A stretch of DNA of 18,905 bases from the NCBI GenBank assembly GCA_002685655.1, contig NYXM01000082.1, positions 1-18,905 of the forward strand. The letters run 5' to 3'. The notes beneath the pieces were generated by a model. It saw only the letters and a list, made by a program, of their open reading frames with translations, was not told the DNA's origin and searched no databases. Shown here piece by piece: positions 7,341-16,293 of the stretch (position 1 is the stretch's first letter; every line of letters starts with the position of its first letter). Source of the stretch: Planctomycetaceae bacterium. Lineage in GTDB: Bacteria > Planctomycetota > Planctomycetia > Pirellulales > Pirellulaceae. Position numbers and translations under genes: made by a program.

Positions 7341-10300
7341 CTAATCGTCCAATCCAGAACGCAAGAGTTGCTGAGCGATACCGAAATCGAATGCGTCAAC
7401 GTAATAGGTCAACCGCGATAAGTCACGTTGCATGGGGGCTTTCTCTTCAACGTTTGTCGTCGCGGCCAGTCGTTCCTGCAGGTTTCGCCATGCCGAGAAA
7501 ACGTGTTTGTACCCCTGCGTGTAACACTCGACCAACGCAGCGTCGCGCTGGCGGACAGCGTTGTTCAGTCCTTCGATATCGGCGCGAGCCAGTCGTTTGT
7601 CGGCAGGCGTGGCGTTCATCGCGAAACTGGTCAGGCGACCGGCAAACTCCAGAACATGTTCCGCGTAGGCTTGTTCGATCGCATTGCGAGTTTCGGGGAT
7701 TCGTAGAACCAACTGCTCCAGCAGCTCGACTCCGTCACGCGATTCGCTCCGGCGGAAACTCTGCCAGGCCAACGCGTGATAGGCGATCAGCGAGTCTGGA
7801 AACTGGCTGCGGACCTGGTCGAAGGTTCGCGTGGCACCCAACGTCCGGTCGTGTTTCAATTGTACCAGTCCAAGGGCCAAACCGGGTTCGGGCTGGTCTG
7901 GCGCGAGCAGCTGGGCGGTGTCTGCCTGTTGCACGACGCGGGGGTCATAGCGACCTCGCAAGTAGCCTAACGTCATAGCGATGGCATCCTTGGCTTCGGT
8001 TGTCATCCGCGGTGGCGTGGCGTCGGGGACGAACAGGTGTGGCGTCTGCCGTGCGCTGACCGTGGACTCAGCCGCCAGACGCGTTTCCAGGAATCGGTAA
8101 AGTTCGCCAACGTCGATCCGATGATCCTGATTGGAATCCGCTTTTCCTTGATAGGCTGCGGCGGCTGCCGCGCCGAACATGCCTTGCGTGGCTGCGGCAT
8201 TGGGCAAACCGTTTTGGCCGGTTTCGCAACTGGCAATCACCGTAACCGACACGGAGACGGGTCGCGTTGGACTGGGCTTAACCGCCTCGGCCAGTTCACG
8301 CGGCGAGGGATATCGATCGGGCAGGCGATCCACCGACTGGTGTGTTGTATCGAGCATCAAGACCTTTTCAGCGGCCCCACTCGATTCCATCTGTTCGAGT
8401 AGCCAACGCAAACTGAGCGCGGACGATTCGACACGACGTTCGTCGAAACCTTGGGGTGCGAGGTAGCCTTGCCGATTTGGATCGATGTAACCATGGCCAA
8501 CAAAATAGACGATTAGCTGGGATCCCGGTTTCACGCGATCCAAAAACTGCGGGATACTGTTTTCCAGTTTCACGCGCGTCGCATTGTGCTCCACCAGCAG
8601 TTGGGCCGTTGGCACGCGATAATGGACCCGCAACGCGTGGTGCATCGACAGTGCATCTGCCCCGGCAAAGGCCGATGTCGGCAGTCGCGGGTTGTCGTAG
8701 TCGTCGTGTCCAATCACCAACGCCCAAGCCCGGTCGTCCGGCTGTGGTTCGACGGAGATTAACACGGCGTCGCGGACGGCCGGATCCGGCGAGCGACGTT
8801 GGACCGTCAGCCGGTCCCCCGAGCGGAGAAAATAGAAGTCGACCGGCGCCTCTTCGCCGTCTATTTCGATTCGACAGCGGGTGTCTGTTCGAAAGGTCGC
8901 TGTAGTTCCGTCAGCCGTATCGATCTCGAACATCTGTTTGCCGTAGTTGATAGTCGTCAACGTGCCGAATTCCATCACGTCTCGAAATGCCTCGATGCGA
9001 TTGACCATAGCATCGTACTGAATTGAAACGGAGTCTTTTTCGCGGAGGTCATGCAGGGCGAGCGGCCGCCCGTCTTCCGCTGTGTCGCCGTTCAAGGTGA
9101 TCGGGCAGTCGGATCCCAGGGCCAGCTGCAGTTCGCGAGCATTCGGCGCGTCCCATTGTTGGCCAATCCGAAGTGTGAGTTCGTTGCCTGACGCCGTCAC
9201 CAAGAACCCTCTCACGCTAATCGTGCGGAGCGCATCGATCGCTGTCGCTTTCCGCTGGTCACCATCTCCAATATGTTGCACTTTGACGCGATCTTGCGGC
9301 TTGAGATGAGCCAGTTCGAACTTACGGCCCGCGTTGGAGTTGGCGCCGTTCAAGCGAATCGTGGCCGCCTCGCTCAACACCAAGTCCATGGGCGACGTAT
9401 CCCCAGCCGGAATGACACGTAACGACTTGGTACGTGGGTACACTTCGACCAGCACGCCAGCCAGTCTCACAGACAGTTCACGCGAAACGAAGAATTCGGC
9501 AAACTCATCGTCGTCGCGCTGCAAGTAGGAAATCGATACCATGTCTCCTTCGACCAGATCTTCCAACGTGGCACGCTCGTCATTGACAAACACGCGATCC
9601 ATTTCGGCATTCACGGGAATGCTCTGAGGTGAACTTCCATCGGCAGGCAGCAGAAAGAATCGTTGATTGGGCAAATCGATTTGCACAACCTGCCCTTCGG
9701 TCGGCCGTACAATGGGCGCGGGTGCGGGGGGAGCTGGCTTCTTGCCGCTGGGAAACAACGCCACACCGATGCTTAGGACCACGCTGCAGGCGAGCACCGC
9801 GATCGTCAGAAAGCGTTTGCGTTGGGCTTTCGTAGCAGCTTGTTCTACCGCTTCCAACGCTTCTGGCGAGGGCTCGGCCGGCGGCGCTTCTCCGTCGGTA
9901 CTCAGATCGGCCAACACTGCTTTGGCGGATTGGTAACGTAGCGTCGGGTTCTTTTGCGTCAGCTTGTGAATGACATGGGTCAGGTCAGCCGGAACACCTT
10001 CCAGCACGCGCCCGATTTCTGGCAACTGCTGATCGGCCGTCGAATGCCACATCATCCAGGCGATCTGTTGGTCGCGACCGTACAGATTCAGGCCGGGAAA
10101 CAACTCTTTGAAGTATTCGCCGCACATCAGCTCGTAGGAGGTGAAGCCGAGCGAATACAAGTCGCTATGTGGTCCCACCGTGCCAAATTGATCCGAGACA
10201 ACTTCCGGCGCGATGTATTTGGTGGTGCCTTTGACGACACTGCCGTCGTCACCTTGAAGTCGCCGTGCGATGCCGAAGTCACCCAGTTTTACTCGGTGGT

Positions 10301-10709
10301 TTCGATCGACCATCAAATTCGCGGGCTTGATGTCGCCGTGCACGATCCCGTTCTCGTGCATAAATTGAAGGGCGTGCAAAGTGTAGTTCAGCGTCAATCG
10401 CAGATCTTTCAAATCGACCGGGTTGCCATCCAGCATCTCCACCAGGTTGCCTTGCATTCGCTCCAAGATCAGCCAACCTCGCTCACGCACCACATCGTAG
10501 ATTGTCATGATGTGGGGGTGTTCCAGCGAGGCCAACAGCTGAGCCTCTTGCCAATAGCGTTCCAACTGCTGCGGGTCCGCGAGAAACTGCGGATGGATCT
10601 GCTTGATGGCGACCTCACGGCCCAGTTCATGATCGCGCGCGCTGGACACCGTGGCAAAATCACCGCGGCCAATGGTCTCCAGGATTTCGTAGCGCTCGTG
10701 AGAGGACAT
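7341..10709 (-). CDS. Ser/Thr protein kinase with beta-repeats, EF-hand and cysteine-less caspase-like domain
   Basis: From ATG 10709, chosen because the kinase domain starts at once, the product is 1122 residues; an in-frame TTG at 10775 overlapping the previous stop would add 22. Kinase domain about 7-270: glycine loop GRGDFATV (14-21), Lys36, HGDIKPAN (Asp126), DFG (144-146), APE (167-169). One membrane segment lies at about 300-319. Four repeats of about 75 residues (about 338-656) each end in a GD/xDxVxVxY-like strand. A caspase (C14) fold covers about 659-880: His739 in VGHGY is kept, but the DxCH position reads DTTH (787-790), so Thr789 replaces the catalytic Cys. A canonical EF-hand loop runs D858 to E869. 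A TPR-like helical tail ends the protein. Kinase inside, the rest probably outside the membrane. Likely a regulator of the Tad machine encoded upstream. Confidence 0.88.
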   Translation of the reverse strand: MSSHERYEILETIGRGDFATVSSARDHELGREVAIKQIHPQFLADPQQLERYWQEAQLLASLEHPHIMTIYDVVRERGWLILERMQGNLVEMLDGNPVDLKDLRLTLNYTLHALQFMHENGIVHGDIKPANLMVDRNHRVKLGDFGIARRLQGDDGSVVKGTTKYIAPEVVSDQFGTVGPHSDLYSLGFTSYELMCGEYFKELFPGLNLYGRDQQIAWMMWHSTADQQLPEIGRVLEGVPADLTHVIHKLTQKNPTLRYQSAKAVLADLSTDGEAPPAEPSPEALEAVEQAATKAQRKRFLTIAVLACSVVLSIGVALFPSGKKPAPPAPAPIVRPTEGQVVQIDLPNQRFFLLPADGSSPQSIPVNAEMDRVFVNDERATLEDLVEGDMVSISYLQRDDDEFAEFFVSRELSVRLAGVLVEVYPRTKSLRVIPAGDTSPMDLVLSEAATIRLNGANSNAGRKFELAHLKPQDRVKVQHIGDGDQRKATAIDALRTISVRGFLVTASGNELTLRIGQQWDAPNARELQLALGSDCPITLNGDTAEDGRPLALHDLREKDSVSIQYDAMVNRIEAFRDVMEFGTLTTINYGKQMFEIDTADGTTATFRTDTRCRIEIDGEEAPVDFYFLRSGDRLTVQRRSPDPAVRDAVLISVEPQPDDRAWALVIGHDDYDNPRLPTSAFAGADALSMHHALRVHYRVPTAQLLVEHNATRVKLENSIPQFLDRVKPGSQLIVYFVGHGYIDPNRQGYLAPQGFDERRVESSALSLRWLLEQMESSGAAEKVLMLDTTHQSVDRLPDRYPSPRELAEAVKPSPTRPVSVSVTVIASCETGQNGLPNAAATQGMFGAAAAAAYQGKADSNQDHRIDVGELYRFLETRLAAESTVSARQTPHLFVPDATPPRMTTEAKDAIAMTLGYLRGRYDPRVVQQADTAQLLAPDQPEPGLALGLVQLKHDRTLGATRTFDQVRSQFPDSLIAYHALAWQSFRRSESRDGVELLEQLVLRIPETRNAIEQAYAEHVLEFAGRLTSFAMNATPADKRLARADIEGLNNAVRQRDAALVECYTQGYKHVFSAWRNLQERLAATTNVEEKAPMQRDLSRLTYYVDAFDFGIAQQLLRSGLDD
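8103..8138 (-). other. EF-hand calcium-binding loop inside the caspase-like domain
   Basis: The 12-residue loop DSNQDHRIDVGE matches the canonical EF-hand pattern: Asp, Asn and Asp at positions 1, 3 and 5, Ile at 8, Asp at 9 and Glu at 12. It is followed by LYRF, the usual exiting helix start. Bacterial caspase-like proteins often carry a loop of this type here. Confidence 0.75.
8340..8351 (-). other. Degenerate caspase catalytic site (Cys replaced by Thr)
   Basis: These codons encode DTTH, aligned to the DxCHSG motif of bacterial caspase-like peptidases. The preceding LMLD strand and the following His fix the alignment. The catalytic Cys is Thr789, while the partner His739 survives. Confidence 0.65.
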
Positions 10710-10771
10710 CGACAAAACAGTTTCCAGGTTAGACGAAACGTGCCAACGAAGAACATCACCGGCAAAGGAGC

Positions 10772-11680
10772 TCAATCATCGACTAACGTCGACAGCAATT
10801 CCTCCAAGTGGCGGTCATTGGGTGGTCCGGACGCGCTGACTTGACCGGTCAAACCACTATAGCGATCGTTGTTCTCGGCATGCAGTAAATCAAGTACTTG
10901 TTTATACCGCCGACGCTCCGTAGCATAATCCCCTTTGTTATAAGCCTGCAACGCCTCGCGCAGAAGTTGCCGATACCGCTGTGGTTGGGGGACGGGCCGG
11001 CTGTAATACATTTCAACGTCCCCGCGGGCAGACTTCTTGGTCGTCCGTTCGGCGGGCGCGCCGTCGGTTTCGACGAATAGCAACGCAGCCGACATGCCAA
11101 AACTGACGGCCAGCGCGGCGACGAGCAGCCAGGGGTTCGAGGTGCGTGCATTCTCCTGGTCGACGTCAATGCGCGTCGCTTCTTCCAATTGGAGGACGGG
11201 CAATTGGCCATCATGACCAAGCTCGACACGGGTTTCCGATGCGTCGGCCGCAATGAACCGGGCTGGCCGCGCTTCACGGGATGGTTTGGAGGGCGAACGT
11301 CTCGCATTTTTCGCGGCAGATGAGGAGGATTTGGTGACCGGAGGTGGGGTGGATGGCGGCGCTGCCTTGGGTGGGGTGGATGGCGGCGCTGCCTTGCCCG
11401 CCGCAGTGCCTGGCAATGATCGGCCTTTAACACTAGCCACATTGGCAGTTTCTGATACCGAGGGAGACGGTGACTGTCCCGGCGGGTACAAGTTTGCTGT
11501 CTCAGGATACCTTGTCTCTGTGGCCGTCTCTGTGGCCGGCGTTTCGCCAACGGTCCGCGTCGCACTCTTCGTGATTGGGAACTGCGCCTGACAATGGGGG
11601 CATGACGCCAGCTTTCCGACGAGCTCGGCAGCGGCAAGCAGCTCTTTGCTGCAGGTCGGGCATTGTACAGAAACGGACAT
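10772..11680 (-). CDS. Zinc-ribbon, single-pass membrane protein of the Tad locus
   Basis: 302 residues. The N-terminus has two CxxC knuckles, C7PTC10 and C27PHC30, 16 residues apart, a small zinc ribbon. A long Pro/Ala/Ser/Thr-rich low-complexity linker (about 40-140) follows, then an acidic stretch, a membrane segment (about 184-203), and a TPR-like helical piece (about 235-269) that would be outside the cytoplasm. Its stop overlaps the possible TTG start of the kinase by 4 bases (10772-10775), and its start lies 9 bases from the TadC stop, so it belongs to the operon. I do not recognise a named family. Similar zinc-ribbon membrane proteins are common in planctomycetes. A role as an adaptor between the kinase and the pilus machine is only a guess. 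Confidence 0.8.
   Translation of the reverse strand: MSVSVQCPTCSKELLAAAELVGKLASCPHCQAQFPITKSATRTVGETPATETATETRYPETANLYPPGQSPSPSVSETANVASVKGRSLPGTAAGKAAPPSTPPKAAPPSTPPPVTKSSSSAAKNARRSPSKPSREARPARFIAADASETRVELGHDGQLPVLQLEEATRIDVDQENARTSNPWLLVAALAVSFGMSAALLFVETDGAPAERTTKKSARGDVEMYYSRPVPQPQRYRQLLREALQAYNKGDYATERRRYKQVLDLLHAENNDRYSGLTGQVSASGPPNDRHLEELLSTLVDD
11343..11395 (-). repeat. 26-base direct repeat, period 27, in the zinc-ribbon protein linker
   Basis: Two identical 26-base copies at 11343-11368 and 11370-11395 encode the nonapeptide KAAPPSTPP twice in the low-complexity linker. The identity suggests a recent in-frame duplication. Confidence 0.9.
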
Positions 11681-11689
11681 TTGTTTTGA

Positions 11690-12640
11690 TTATAGCTCCC
11701 ATCCGAACATAAAATAATTCAGTGCAAAAGGCCCCAAAATGATTAGAACGGCCGATGCCATCACGAGGATGCCTGGTAACAGCATGTTCACACCCGCTTC
11801 ACCAGCAATCGTCTCGGCGCGTTGGCTGCGTTTGACGCGCAAGATGTCGGCTTGAGTGCGAAAAATGTTCGAAAGAGGAGTTCCCAGCTCTTCGCTTTGA
11901 ATGATGGACCCGACGATGCCCCCGATCTCTTCGTCATTCAATCGCGATCTCAAGTTGTCAAACGCTTCGGTACGGGCTTTGCCCATATTCATATCCGTGA
12001 GCACGCGACCGAATTCTGTTGCCACGGCGTGTCCTTCAAATTCTTTGACGGACTGTTTGAGCGATTCCAAGAAGCTGGCACCTGCGTCCATCAGCAGTGT
12101 CATCAGGTCCAAGAAGAAAGGTAGACGACGCTTGATGGTGACGAGGCGTTGCCGCGCGCGCCGCGTGAGACTTCTTCGGATCAGCCATGCCGTCACGACG
12201 GTCAAAACGCACGCAGACACCGTTCCCGCCATACCCATGTACGTCAGGCAAACGAAGAAATATGCCGGCGACATCAGCAGTGCGAAGAGCTGGCCACGGG
12301 CCAGGTATTCTTCAGGCAACCAGAACCGACTCAGCCCGGCCGCTTGGATCTCTCGATAGATCTCCGGCAACTGTTCGCGAAAAGCAGCTCGATTCAGCCG
12401 GGCCATCAACTGAATCAAAGGTTGGAACAGGCGATAGGCGGAGTCGGTTTTTCGGAGCGCGTTGATACGGCTGATGTCGTAGCGCCATTCCGCCTCTTGC
12501 TCGAGATCTTCGGTCGTCAACGCCCGAATCACCCACCAGGTAGCCATTGCCAGCGCCGCCGCCAATACCGCGCACGGCAACAGCGCCAAAGCATCCGATT
12601 CAGCAGGATCGGCTTGTTGTGCGAGTAGTCCCATCATCAT
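11690..12640 (-). CDS. tadC: Tad inner-membrane platform protein TadC-like (type II secretion F family)
   Basis: 316 residues. TadC pairs with TadB as the inner-membrane platform that couples the TadA ATPase to Flp pilus assembly. An N-terminal membrane segment (about 20-42) is followed by a cytoplasmic stretch, a membrane hairpin (about 115-160), the type II secretion F domain beginning LPFFLDLMTLLMDAGASFLESL (near 168), and C-terminal membrane segments (about 283-312). The EELGTPLSNIFRTQAD block is typical of TadC. Three consecutive ATGs (12640, 12637, 12634) leave the exact start open; no strong ribosome site is seen. It lies 36 bases after tadB and 9 bases before the zinc-ribbon gene. The family and order are clear; TadB and TadC are told apart by order and by the TadC-like C-terminus. 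Confidence 0.9.
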   Translation of the reverse strand: MMMGLLAQQADPAESDALALLPCAVLAAALAMATWWVIRALTTEDLEQEAEWRYDISRINALRKTDSAYRLFQPLIQLMARLNRAAFREQLPEIYREIQAAGLSRFWLPEEYLARGQLFALLMSPAYFFVCLTYMGMAGTVSACVLTVVTAWLIRRSLTRRARQRLVTIKRRLPFFLDLMTLLMDAGASFLESLKQSVKEFEGHAVATEFGRVLTDMNMGKARTEAFDNLRSRLNDEEIGGIVGSIIQSEELGTPLSNIFRTQADILRVKRSQRAETIAGEAGVNMLLPGILVMASAVLIILGPFALNYFMFGWEL

Positions 12641-12676
12641 GTTTCACACTTCGCTAAAGGCGCCAGCGCAATTGGT

Positions 12677-13522
12677 TCAAATATCCGCATTCAGAATCTT
12701 CAAAGCCCACAGGTAGGCAATCAGGTTCAGCATTCCAGCCATCGACAAGATGATCTGGCCAGGCAACGTCACGAACAGCAGTTCCGTATTCTGCGGATCG
12801 ACAAAGTAGTAGACAACCAACAGAATCGCCGGGACGATCGCCATGTAGACGGCTGACTTGCGGGCTTGAGCCGTTTCCGCGTGGACCTTGCGTTCCAATC
12901 GCTGTAGTTCGACCACCGATTGTGAAATCCGTTCGACGGTTTCATTCAGTCGACCACCACTCTCTCGGCTGGCCAACAGGGCCGCGGCGAACAACACAAA
13001 GTTCTCGCTCTTCAAATCGTCTTTAGCCTCGGTCAACGTCCGTTCCAATGGCTTGCCTAGTTTGTACGCACCTGAAATCTGCGTGAATTCCTGGCTGATC
13101 GGTTTGGGGCATTCGACTGCCAGCAGTTCCAGCGATTGAGGAATAGAGAGCCCCGCGCGGATCGCGCTAGAGAACATGACCATTGCGTCGGCCAACTGAT
13201 CTTCGATCTTCTGTCGTCGCGCCTCCGACAATCGTCGCACCACATACCAGGGACCGGCGCACATTAACAGCGCAGCGCACAGGGCGAAGACGAGCGCGTC
13301 GAATCCAATCCACATCGTTAGCAACGTCGCCACGACGATGGCCAGCCACGCGTTGATCCAGCGTCGTAGATGCTTTGTAGTCGCCCGCAAGCTGCGCAAG
13401 CGGTCCGCCAGGTCGCCTTCCACAAAGTCGATGGCCCGCGCATAGTTACCCAGATTCGCATAGGTGGCACCCACCACGCAAGCTCCGATGACCGCACTGC
13501 AAGCGATGGACATGGAATCCAT
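12677..13522 (-). CDS. tadB: Tad inner-membrane platform protein TadB-like (type II secretion F family)
   Basis: 281 residues. TadB is the second platform protein of the Tad pilus machine. An N-terminal membrane segment (about 4-24), a membrane pair (about 56-95), the F domain (about 107-215) with ADAMVMFSSAIRAGLSIPQSLE and ASRESGGRLNETVERIS, and two C-terminal segments (about 220-240 and 255-277) match the family. ATG 13522 is used; ATG 13513 is a possible internal alternative. An 81-base gap separates it from the ATPase gene, the largest in this operon, with no clear terminator or promoter in it. Confidence 0.9.
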   Translation of the reverse strand: MDSMSIACSAVIGACVVGATYANLGNYARAIDFVEGDLADRLRSLRATTKHLRRWINAWLAIVVATLLTMWIGFDALVFALCAALLMCAGPWYVVRRLSEARRQKIEDQLADAMVMFSSAIRAGLSIPQSLELLAVECPKPISQEFTQISGAYKLGKPLERTLTEAKDDLKSENFVLFAAALLASRESGGRLNETVERISQSVVELQRLERKVHAETAQARKSAVYMAIVPAILLVVYYFVDPQNTELLFVTLPGQIILSMAGMLNLIAYLWALKILNADI

Positions 13523-13603
13523 GACGTCTCAAAGGGTTCGAATCTGGTGGTTGGTTAGCATCGGTCGGGGTTACCAGCCGCGGAATTACTTCTCGACAAG
13601 TCT

Positions 13604-15553
13604 TTATTCCGACACGGTCGACGAAGAATCGCCGGGTGCGGGCAGCTTCCGCCCGTTGCCGCCATCGGAGTTTCCGTACAAGAATTCCAGTTCTAGCAAA
13701 TGTTGTTCCACTAACGAATCAATGAACGAAGGCATATAGCCGGTCGGCTGCAGGCTAACGCCGTTGCGGCGATTAAAAATGTCGGTGATCATTACATCTG
13801 TAGTGACAGGGTGCACACCGGTTACTTCCGAAACCTGCGTGACCACACGTTTCCCCGTTGGCAGCCGGTCGATGTGGACAATCACGTCGATGGCCGAGGC
13901 AATCTGTCGATGGATTGAACTGACCGGCAACTCGGCACCCATCAACATCAGCAGTTCCAGTCGCTCGATCACTTCCTGGGCGCTGTTGGCGTGCACCGTC
14001 GTCATGGAGCCCGCATGTCCGGTGTTCATGGCTTGCACCATGTCCAGCGCCTCGGAGCCACGGCATTCCCCGACGATGATGCGATCTGGTCGCATCCGCA
14101 ACGAGTTGCGAACGAGGTCCCGAATCGTGTACGCGCCCACACCTTCGACGTTGGGTGGCTTGCTTTCCAGCGATGCCACATGCTCTTGATGCATGCGTAG
14201 CTCGCACGTGTCCTCGATCGTCACGATCCGTTCTTTGTACGGGATAAAGCTGCTCAACACATTCAGCATGGTCGTCTTGCCTGAGCCGGTGCCGCCGCTG
14301 ATCAGGATGCTGCGGTGGTCGATTACGGCCGCACGCACAAAGGTGGCGGCCGCCCGTGTGATGCTGGCGAACTCTATCAAGTCGTCCATCGTCAGGCGTT
14401 GGATGGGAAACTTGCGAATCGTCAGGCAGGGGCCGAAGATCGCCAACGGCGGAATGATGGCGTTCACTCGAGAACCATCGGGCAGTCGAGCGTCGACCAG
14501 CGGTTGGCTCTTGTCGATGCGGCGACCGACCTGCGCCACAATCCGCTCGATGATCGACTCTGTCACTTTCTCCGAGATAAACCGTCGTCCGGATTTTTCG
14601 ATAATGCCGTCTCGTTCAACGTAGATCTGGTCGCTGCGGACCACCATGATTTCCGTAATGGTGGGAGCGCGTAGCAAGTCCTGCAGTGGGCCGAACCCAA
14701 ACACAATGTCCTTCAAGTCCTTCTTCAGCATCCGCAGCACGAGATACCGGCGGAGTTGGTCGTGCAAGTGCGGTCGCAATTGGTTGAACACACTGGCAAA
14801 CCGTTCTTCGATGCAGTGGATCTTGCTGCTGATGTCGGGAAGCTCTTCGAGCTGCAGCTTTTCGCGACCGAATTGCAACAGGCTGTGCAGCTCGGTTTCG
14901 CGTTCTGGAACCAGCGTGGCGGGCACGTCGAATTCATTGGAGGTCAGTGCGGCCAGATCGAAAATATCGTCAGTGCCCGTTTCCATGATCAGTTGATTGA
15001 TTGCATGGTCCCGCAACGCCAACCCGCAAATCTCCTCGATCAATACCTCGTTGTCCGCGCCGAACAGGTTTAGCTCGCGGGCTACGTCTTCGATGTTGTT
15101 TTCGAGCAGCATGATGCTCTCGGTCTGACCGCTGCGGGTCGTTTCCAGGTCGTAGAGATCCAGCCGTTCGATCAACTTCTTGTGGATCCGCAATTCCAGA
15201 TCTGCGATCTGCGCCCGCAGATGGGCTTCCAACTCGGAACGCGATACAGCGGTTGTCACGTCGGCGTCAAAGCTGATCGTGTAGGGCCAGATACGAACTT
15301 TGACCGAACTTGCGAAAGTGACGCGATCGCCTCCCAAGACTTCGGAATCGCCAACCAGGCAGCTATTCACACCGACGTTTTCCAGTTCGAGTTGATCGTC
15401 GTCCAAGCGGCGGACGACGGCGTGCCGGCGGGAAACCAAAGGGCTCTTCAGGACAATGTGGTTTCCCAAATCTCTGCCGAGGCAGATTTCCGTATCGTCC
15501 AACTCGACCATCGTGCGGCGGCTCTCGTTGACTTTGTTGAACCAGATCTTCAT
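13604..15553 (-). CDS. tadA: FHA-domain CpaF/TadA secretion ATPase
   Basis: 649 residues from ATG 15553, preferred over an upstream TTG at 15568 because a GGTGG site lies just before it. TadA/CpaF is the hexameric ATPase that powers Flp pilus assembly at the inner membrane. Residues about 1-98 form a forkhead-associated domain with the phosphothreonine-binding signature: GRD (26-28), Asn31, SRRH (41-44) and Asn63. A helical linker (about 105-270) leads to the ATPase core: Walker A GGTGSGKT (420-427), Asp box near EDTCEL (447-452), Walker B IIVGECRG (492-499) and His box GHAGSMTTVHAN (512-523). All catalytic features are intact. CpaF proteins usually have no FHA domain at the N-terminus, although FHA-CpaF fusions exist in some phyla. 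With the Ser/Thr kinase in the same operon, this suggests phospho-dependent control of the motor. Confidence 0.93.
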   Translation of the reverse strand: MKIWFNKVNESRRTMVELDDTEICLGRDLGNHIVLKSPLVSRRHAVVRRLDDDQLELENVGVNSCLVGDSEVLGGDRVTFASSVKVRIWPYTISFDADVTTAVSRSELEAHLRAQIADLELRIHKKLIERLDLYDLETTRSGQTESIMLLENNIEDVARELNLFGADNEVLIEEICGLALRDHAINQLIMETGTDDIFDLAALTSNEFDVPATLVPERETELHSLLQFGREKLQLEELPDISSKIHCIEERFASVFNQLRPHLHDQLRRYLVLRMLKKDLKDIVFGFGPLQDLLRAPTITEIMVVRSDQIYVERDGIIEKSGRRFISEKVTESIIERIVAQVGRRIDKSQPLVDARLPDGSRVNAIIPPLAIFGPCLTIRKFPIQRLTMDDLIEFASITRAAATFVRAAVIDHRSILISGGTGSGKTTMLNVLSSFIPYKERIVTIEDTCELRMHQEHVASLESKPPNVEGVGAYTIRDLVRNSLRMRPDRIIVGECRGSEALDMVQAMNTGHAGSMTTVHANSAQEVIERLELLMLMGAELPVSSIHRQIASAIDVIVHIDRLPTGKRVVTQVSEVTGVHPVTTDVMITDIFNRRNGVSLQPTGYMPSFIDSLVEQHLLELEFLYGNSDGGNGRKLPAPGDSSSTVSE

Positions 15554-15564
15554 CGCGCCACCAT

Positions 15565-16290
15565 TCAACTGCGTGAGAGTAAGATTACGCTAATGGTTCG
15601 ATAATCACTCGTTAGAACACGCTCCGTGAGCTTGTCGAATCGGGCGACTTCTTCGGGGTCGCTCTGATCGATCACGATGCCGATTTTCTGCTCTTGCGCC
15701 GGAGATTGCCGATTGGCTCGCATGACTTCGACACGGCCCAACCGATTGCCCAGCGTTTTCACCGTAAACGGCCCAAGGTCTTCAATCGCCCGCGGTAACG
15801 CCGCATCGGGTTCAATTCCCACATCGGCAGCAGCGCGCGTGACGGTACGATTGACATTCGGGAAGAGAAACTTGATGCGGTCGCCCGGCACGATCAGTTC
15901 GGGCACGATGCTGCGAGGATCGACGGAGATCCAAAACAGAAGTTCATCTTTCTTCAGTGCCAGATTTGACGACGGCGTAACGTAGTCTTCGCGATGAATC
16001 AACTCGCCGCCTTGAAAAGCGTGGGTGGCACGCGTGCCGACGATCGTCGCTTCGTCCTTGTACAGGTAGACGAAATCCTTAAGATTCCTCGCGTGTCGTG
16101 CCGGGATGCGGACTTCGACGAAGTGCCGCTGCCGAAACGGTTCGCCAACTTGGATCGACGCACCCTCGCGAACACCCAGGAACGAAATACTATCAACGTC
16201 TTTTGTCTTGCTGTCCAGATAGACCCAATTAAGTACGGCACCTAACAGGCCCAAGAATAATGCCACGACAATTCCTGGCGCACCTTTCAT
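15565..16290 (-). CDS. CpaB/RcpC-like Flp pilus assembly protein (tentative)
   Basis: 241 residues. The ATG at 16290 has GGAGAG seven bases upstream. A single N-terminal membrane segment (about 6-25, followed by YLDSKTK) precedes a periplasmic part with a SAF-like stretch, VEVRIPARHARNLKDFVYL, and a later LIVPGDRIKFLF block like the GDRVDV motif of CpaB. Its place directly upstream of the FHA-ATPase gene also fits CpaB/RcpC, the protein thought to link the inner-membrane machine to the secretin. Sequence similarity is weak, so the family call rests partly on context. Its stop lies 11 bases before the chosen ATPase start, and its start 3 bases after the previous stop. Confidence 0.65.
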   Translation of the reverse strand: MKGAPGIVVALFLGLLGAVLNWVYLDSKTKDVDSISFLGVREGASIQVGEPFRQRHFVEVRIPARHARNLKDFVYLYKDEATIVGTRATHAFQGGELIHREDYVTPSSNLALKKDELLFWISVDPRSIVPELIVPGDRIKFLFPNVNRTVTRAAADVGIEPDAALPRAIEDLGPFTVKTLGNRLGRVEVMRANRQSPAQEQKIGIVIDQSDPEEVARFDKLTERVLTSDYRTISVILLSRS

Positions 16291-16293
16291 CGA

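Noticed and set aside
9954..10844. 296-codon open frame on the plus strand opposite the kinase domain
   Set aside because: The minus strand encodes an intact kinase with all catalytic motifs; the plus-strand frame is its shadow.
10849..11637. 262-codon alternative minus-strand frame over the zinc-ribbon gene
   Set aside because: It is rich in Arg, Pro and His as expected for an out-of-frame reading of a GC-rich low-complexity linker. The main frame has the CxxC knuckles, a membrane helix and tight junctions with its neighbours.
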